Assembly: GCF_043197795.1 (NCBI RefSeq) | Contig: NZ_JBICTU010000025.1 | Span: 1-64,000 of the forward strand | Direction of reading: 5' to 3' | Origin: Sphaerisporangium sp040649355 | Lineage (GTDB): Bacteria > Actinomycetota > Actinomycetes > Streptosporangiales > Streptosporangiaceae | Length of the DNA stretch: 64,000 nt | Shown: positions 61,043-64,000 of the stretch, one piece after another | How positions within the stretch are numbered: position 1 is the stretch's first letter | Layout of the letters: each line of letters begins with the position of its first letter | Program-made: the position numbers and the translations under genes | The notes under the pieces: generated by a model | The model's database searches: none | What the model saw: only the letters and a program-made list of their open reading frames with translations | What the model was told of the DNA's origin: nothing

Positions 61043-62149
61043 TTGATCAACTTTCTGACCTTGAGCGGATTCCTAGGAGCCGGTAAGACGACCACGCTCG
61101 TCGCGGCCGCGAAACTCCTCCAGTCGCGAGGGAGCCGAGTCGCGGTCATCACCAACGACCAGGGAACCGAACTGATCGACACCCAGCTGGCCCGCTCCGC
61201 CATCGCCCAGGCCGGCGAGGTCACCGGGGGATGCTTCTGCTGCCGTTTCGAGGACCTCCTCACCGTGGCGCATCGCCTGGTCGACGAGCACGGGGTCGAC
61301 ACCCTGCTCGCCGAGGCGGTGGGGAGCTGCACCGATCTGCAGGCGACGGTCATCCGGCCACTGAGCGCCCACTACGGCGACAGCTTCACCCCCGCGCCAC
61401 TGGTCGTGGTAGTGGAGCCGGAACGGCTACAGACCCTCCGAACGACGCTGCCGCTGGACGATACCGACTCGGATCTGTCCTACCTGTTCGGCAAGCAGCT
61501 GCAGGAAGCCGATGTGATCGCGCTCAACAAGGTCGACCTCCTGGGCGAGGACGAGGCCGCCGCCCTGCTGGCGGACCTTCGCGACCGGTACCCCACGGCG
61601 ACCGTGCTGGGATACTCGGCCAGATCCGGCGACGGCCTCGACCAGTTCGTCTCCCACTGGCTGGGACCATCGCCCGCCGGGCGCGACCTGGAGATCGACT
61701 ACGACCGTTACGCCAACGCCGAGGCCGCCCTGGCGTGGCTGAACCAGAGCCTGACCGTCACGGCGGCAGGGGGGTTCGATCCCGACGCGTGGGCCCGATC
61801 ACTGCTGGAGCACGTGTCCGGCGCCGCCGCGCGAAGTGGCTGGATGATCGGCCACGTGAAGATCAGCCTGGAGTCCGCTGCCGTCCTGACCAAGATGAGC
61901 GTGACCACCAGCGGCGGAGAGCCGACCGTGGACCGCGCCGCGGGGACGCGGTTCACCGAAGCCGAGGTGCGGATCAACGCCCGAGTCGCCTGTGAGCCCG
62001 CCGAACTCGACGAGGCCGTGGCCGAGGCGGTCAACACGGTGACAGCCTTGACCGGGACCCTGGCCTTCCAGCACGCGGGCGTTCCCTCGTTCAAACCGGG
62101 ATATCCCCAGCCCACCTACCGGATCCCATCCGGAGCATTCCCCGGCTGA
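61043..62149 (+). CDS. CobW/COG0523 family GTP-binding metallochaperone
   Basis: A 368-residue G3E GTPase. Walker A is LTLSGFLGAGKTTTLVAAA (residues 6-24), the COG0523 metal motif is GGCFCC (Cys 64, 66, 67), ALNKVDLLGEDEAA carries the NKxD, and a CobW C-terminal domain follows. These proteins deliver metals such as zinc or cobalt to target enzymes. TTG 61043 has GAGG at about 10 nt and begins exactly at the conserved fold; longer frames add unrelated sequence. The C-terminal His-rich loop of some members is absent. Coupled to the ArsR operon by the shared operator. Confidence 0.88.
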   Translation: MINFLTLSGFLGAGKTTTLVAAAKLLQSRGSRVAVITNDQGTELIDTQLARSAIAQAGEVTGGCFCCRFEDLLTVAHRLVDEHGVDTLLAEAVGSCTDLQATVIRPLSAHYGDSFTPAPLVVVVEPERLQTLRTTLPLDDTDSDLSYLFGKQLQEADVIALNKVDLLGEDEAAALLADLRDRYPTATVLGYSARSGDGLDQFVSHWLGPSPAGRDLEIDYDRYANAEAALAWLNQSLTVTAAGGFDPDAWARSLLEHVSGAAARSGWMIGHVKISLESAAVLTKMSVTTSGGEPTVDRAAGTRFTEAEVRINARVACEPAELDEAVAEAVNTVTALTGTLAFQHAGVPSFKPGYPQPTYRIPSGAFPG

Positions 62150-62219
62150 AGCCTCGCCTGGGTCGCGACCGCCTGGGTCGGCGACCGGGTCCGTCCGCCT
62201 CACCGATGCCTCCGATCAG

Positions 62220-62245
62220 AGGCCGGGCAGATCGCTTCCCGGCCT
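62220..62245 (+). terminator. Hairpin terminator after the CobW-like gene
   Basis: An 8-bp perfect stem, AGGCCGGG and CCCGGCCT, with a 10-nt loop, 70 nt after the stop codon and 65 nt before the PiT gene. No U tract. Confidence 0.55.
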
Positions 62246-62309
62246 CCGCGAGGCATGCCCTCTCACCCTCGCCCCGGATGCGAGCCGGCAGTGAACAGGA
62301 GACGCCCGC

Positions 62310-63359
62310 ATGTCATTGACCTCCGTCCTGGTCTTCTTACTGGTCGCGGCGCTGGCCGCGGTCAACGGCAGCAACGACGTGCCCAAAGGCGTCGCGACCC
62401 TGGCCGGGGCCGGGGTGACCCGGTACCGGACCGCCATCCTGTGGGGAACCGTCACCACGCTGGCCGGGTGCCTGTGCTCGCTCGCCCTCGCCTCGAAGAT
62501 GACCGCGCTGTTCTCCTCCGGAGTCGTCACCGCCGAACCGACCAGCGCCTTCGCCATGGCCGTCCTGACCGGCGCGGCCGGCTGGGTCGGCCTGGCCACC
62601 GTGTTGCGACTGCCGGTCTCCACCACTCATGCCCTGCTCGGCGGACTCATCGGCGCGGGCCTGCTGTTCGCCTCGGACTCCATCGCCTGGAGATCCATCC
62701 CTGAACGACTGATCGCGCCCCTGCTGATCAGCATCGCCGTGGCGTACGCCGTCACCCTGATCCTGGCGCTCCTGTTCGGCCGGGTGAAGAACACCGGTGG
62801 GACCGCCGCCCCCGCTCCGGCCCCCGTAACGCCTGATGGGGGTGCGGCGCTGCTCCAGTCCACCGAGCCCGCCGTAGCCGCCAGGGAGGCGACCACCCAC
62901 CAGGTTCTGACGGCGGCACACTGGCTGACCAGCGGTGCCACCGGCTTCGCCCGCGGCCTCAACGACACCCCGAAGATGGTGGCGATCGGCGCGTTCGCCC
63001 TTGTCCCCGCCGGGATGACGACGTGGCAGATCATGCTCGTCGTCGCCCTTTCCATGGCCGTCGGCTCCCTGGTCGGCGGCATGCGGGTGGCCGAGCGGCT
63101 GGGCCAGGGCGTGGTGAAGATGAACCACCGGGAAGGCTTCCTCGCCAACCTCACCACGGCAACCCTGGTCGGCCTCGGCGCCGGCTACGGCCTGCCCATG
63201 TCCACCACCCACGTCTCCACCGGCGCGATAGCCGGATCAGCGGGCCCCAACCTCAGCCGCCTCAGCGGCAAAACCCTGCGCGACTTCCTGATCGCGTGGC
63301 TGATAACCCCCATTTTCGCCGGCGCCGTCGCCGCCCTGGTTTACGCCATAGCCGGCTAA
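62310..63359 (+). CDS. PiT family inorganic phosphate transporter
   Basis: A 349-residue membrane protein with about ten helices and the two inverted PiT signatures, AAVNGSNDVPKGVATLAG near residue 20 and ARGLNDTPKMVAIGAFAL near 215. LRLPVSTTHALLGGLIGAG and YGLPMSTTHVSTGAIAG are the paired STTH motifs. PiT carriers move phosphate with a cation and also take up arsenate. A cytoplasmic Ala/Pro-rich loop lies around residues 160-195. ATG 62310 has AGGAGA at 8 nt. It ends the metal-linked region. Confidence 0.93.
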   Translation: MSLTSVLVFLLVAALAAVNGSNDVPKGVATLAGAGVTRYRTAILWGTVTTLAGCLCSLALASKMTALFSSGVVTAEPTSAFAMAVLTGAAGWVGLATVLRLPVSTTHALLGGLIGAGLLFASDSIAWRSIPERLIAPLLISIAVAYAVTLILALLFGRVKNTGGTAAPAPAPVTPDGGAALLQSTEPAVAAREATTHQVLTAAHWLTSGATGFARGLNDTPKMVAIGAFALVPAGMTTWQIMLVVALSMAVGSLVGGMRVAERLGQGVVKMNHREGFLANLTTATLVGLGAGYGLPMSTTHVSTGAIAGSAGPNLSRLSGKTLRDFLIAWLITPIFAGAVAALVYAIAG

Positions 63360-63521
63360 TACTCCAACCGTAGCCAGCGATCTCGCCTCATAGCGGTGTG
63401 TAGAGACGCGTACGGCCACCACCGCCGCGTTGGTCAGGTCGTCCAGTTCTCCACCCACACCTTGATCCGATTCAGCGACGGGAAAGGCGGAACTCCACGC
63501 CTTCCGGGAAGTCACCAGCTC

Positions 63522-63560
63522 GGTGGGAAGCACCGGCTCACCACCCACACGGGTGCCGGG
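63522..63560. repeat. 40-bp element, right copy
   Basis: Starts GGTGGGAAGCACCGGCT and contains ACGGGTGCC, about 90 percent like the segment at 45223-45262. It lies downstream of the PiT gene. Confidence 0.45.
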
Positions 63561-63614
63561 TGGGTCGAACAACCGATCATGCCAACGCCGGGCGCCGCCG
63601 GCGACGGACCACCA

Positions 63615-64000
63615 TCACCGGCCGTCTGGCCTGTGCTTCTCCCCCAGCGGGGCCAGCGGGTGTTTGGACCGCACCCACGCCTTCGGCCAGTCCTCAAGAT
63701 CCTCGACCTCGATCTCCTCGATCAGCAGGGTGTAGAGAGGTTCGGCCGGGAAGTCGTTCACCCGGATGATCAGAGTGCTGTGGTCCAGTTCGGCTCGATA
63801 AGGGAACTGGGCGTCGCCGGTGCGCTCCCACACGATCGGCGTGTTGTGCCGCCGGTCAGACGCGGCCTGCCACAGCGCAACCCTGCGAGCCTCGAACTCG
63901 ACCCCGGTGATCGAGTCGATGTCCTTACCGATGCCGTGATCGGAGATACGCGACAGGTAGCTCATGTCGCGAACCAGCGTGCCGGTTGCCAAGTCGACCA
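63615..64000 (-). CDS. Hypothetical protein, probably cut by the window edge
   Basis: The frame is open to the window end, so the start is unknown; ATG 63965 (MSYLSRISDHGIGKDIDS) or TTG 63992 are internal possibilities. The visible 125 or so residues contain no motif I know: an alpha/beta pattern with FEARRVALWQAASDRRHN, ELDHSTLIIRVNDFPAEPLY and an acidic IEEIEVEDLEDWP, ending in a basic tail. Codon use matches the region. It is convergent with the PiT gene across about 255 bp. Confidence 0.55.
   Translation of the reverse strand, partial: VDLATGTLVRDMSYLSRISDHGIGKDIDSITGVEFEARRVALWQAASDRRHNTPIVWERTGDAQFPYRAELDHSTLIIRVNDFPAEPLYTLLIEEIEVEDLEDWPKAWVRSKHPLAPLGEKHRPDGR

Noticed and set aside
63237..63572. 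A minus-strand gene overlapping the end of the PiT gene
   Set aside because: Half of it is antisense to the PiT coding region and no ribosome binding site or domain is visible.

Overview
The window is high-GC DNA with frequent GTG/TTG starts and gene content typical of a filamentous actinomycete: a WhiB7 regulator with its attenuator, UvrD2, mycoredoxin, a UPF0182 membrane protein, F420-type luciferase-like oxidoreductases and a five-gene set I recognise from Streptomyces coelicolor (SCO2521-SCO2525). A member of Streptosporangiaceae or a relative is my best guess, but I have run no search. Almost all of it reads as chromosome. No rRNA, CRISPR array or intact insertion sequence is visible.

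Layout. 0.4-3.7 kb: small hypothetical genes, a family A DNA polymerase and a UbiA prenyltransferase. 3.9-10.4 kb: a tightly packed six-gene operon holding SCO2525, 2524, 2523, 2522 and 2521 homologues plus a two-helix membrane protein; its function is unknown to me. 10.3-22.2 kb: housekeeping genes (FAD oxidase, initiator tRNA, UPF0182 protein, YlbL-type protease, MoaE, SDR, zincin, NUDIX, EEP hydrolase, M48 peptidase). 22.6-29.6 kb: ThiF-like protein, ABC1 kinase, whiB7 with a leader ORF and attenuator, TesB and UvrD2. 29.8-32.4 kb: secreted hydrolase, mycoredoxin, NudC.

32.6-39.0 kb: an iron-box-controlled NIS siderophore operon (ATP-grasp, two IucA/IucC synthetases, PLP decarboxylase) whose composition matches vibrioferrin pvsA, pvsB, pvsD and pvsE without the pvsC exporter. 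39.1-41.7 kb: an ECF sigma factor fused to a decayed tyrosine recombinase, beside its DGPF partner. 42.0-47.6 kb: two lipoproteins, an LLM oxidoreductase, and a double-MerR regulator divergent from an erythromycin esterase.

47.7-63.4 kb holds the most exciting locus: an OPT transporter, a 44-residue Cys-containing candidate precursor, a radical SAM/SPASM maturase, an ArsM-like methyltransferase, TldD and TldE homologues, an FAD oxidoreductase and an M3-like peptidase, followed by a convergent PepN, an ArsR regulator with a CVC metal-site motif, a COG0523 (CobW) GTPase and a PiT transporter. A 24-bp inverted repeat just after the OPT promoter recurs in degenerate form before the GTPase gene. 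I read this as an undescribed, metal- or arsenic-responsive RiPP pathway. The gene calls are firm; the product and its link to metal are inference.
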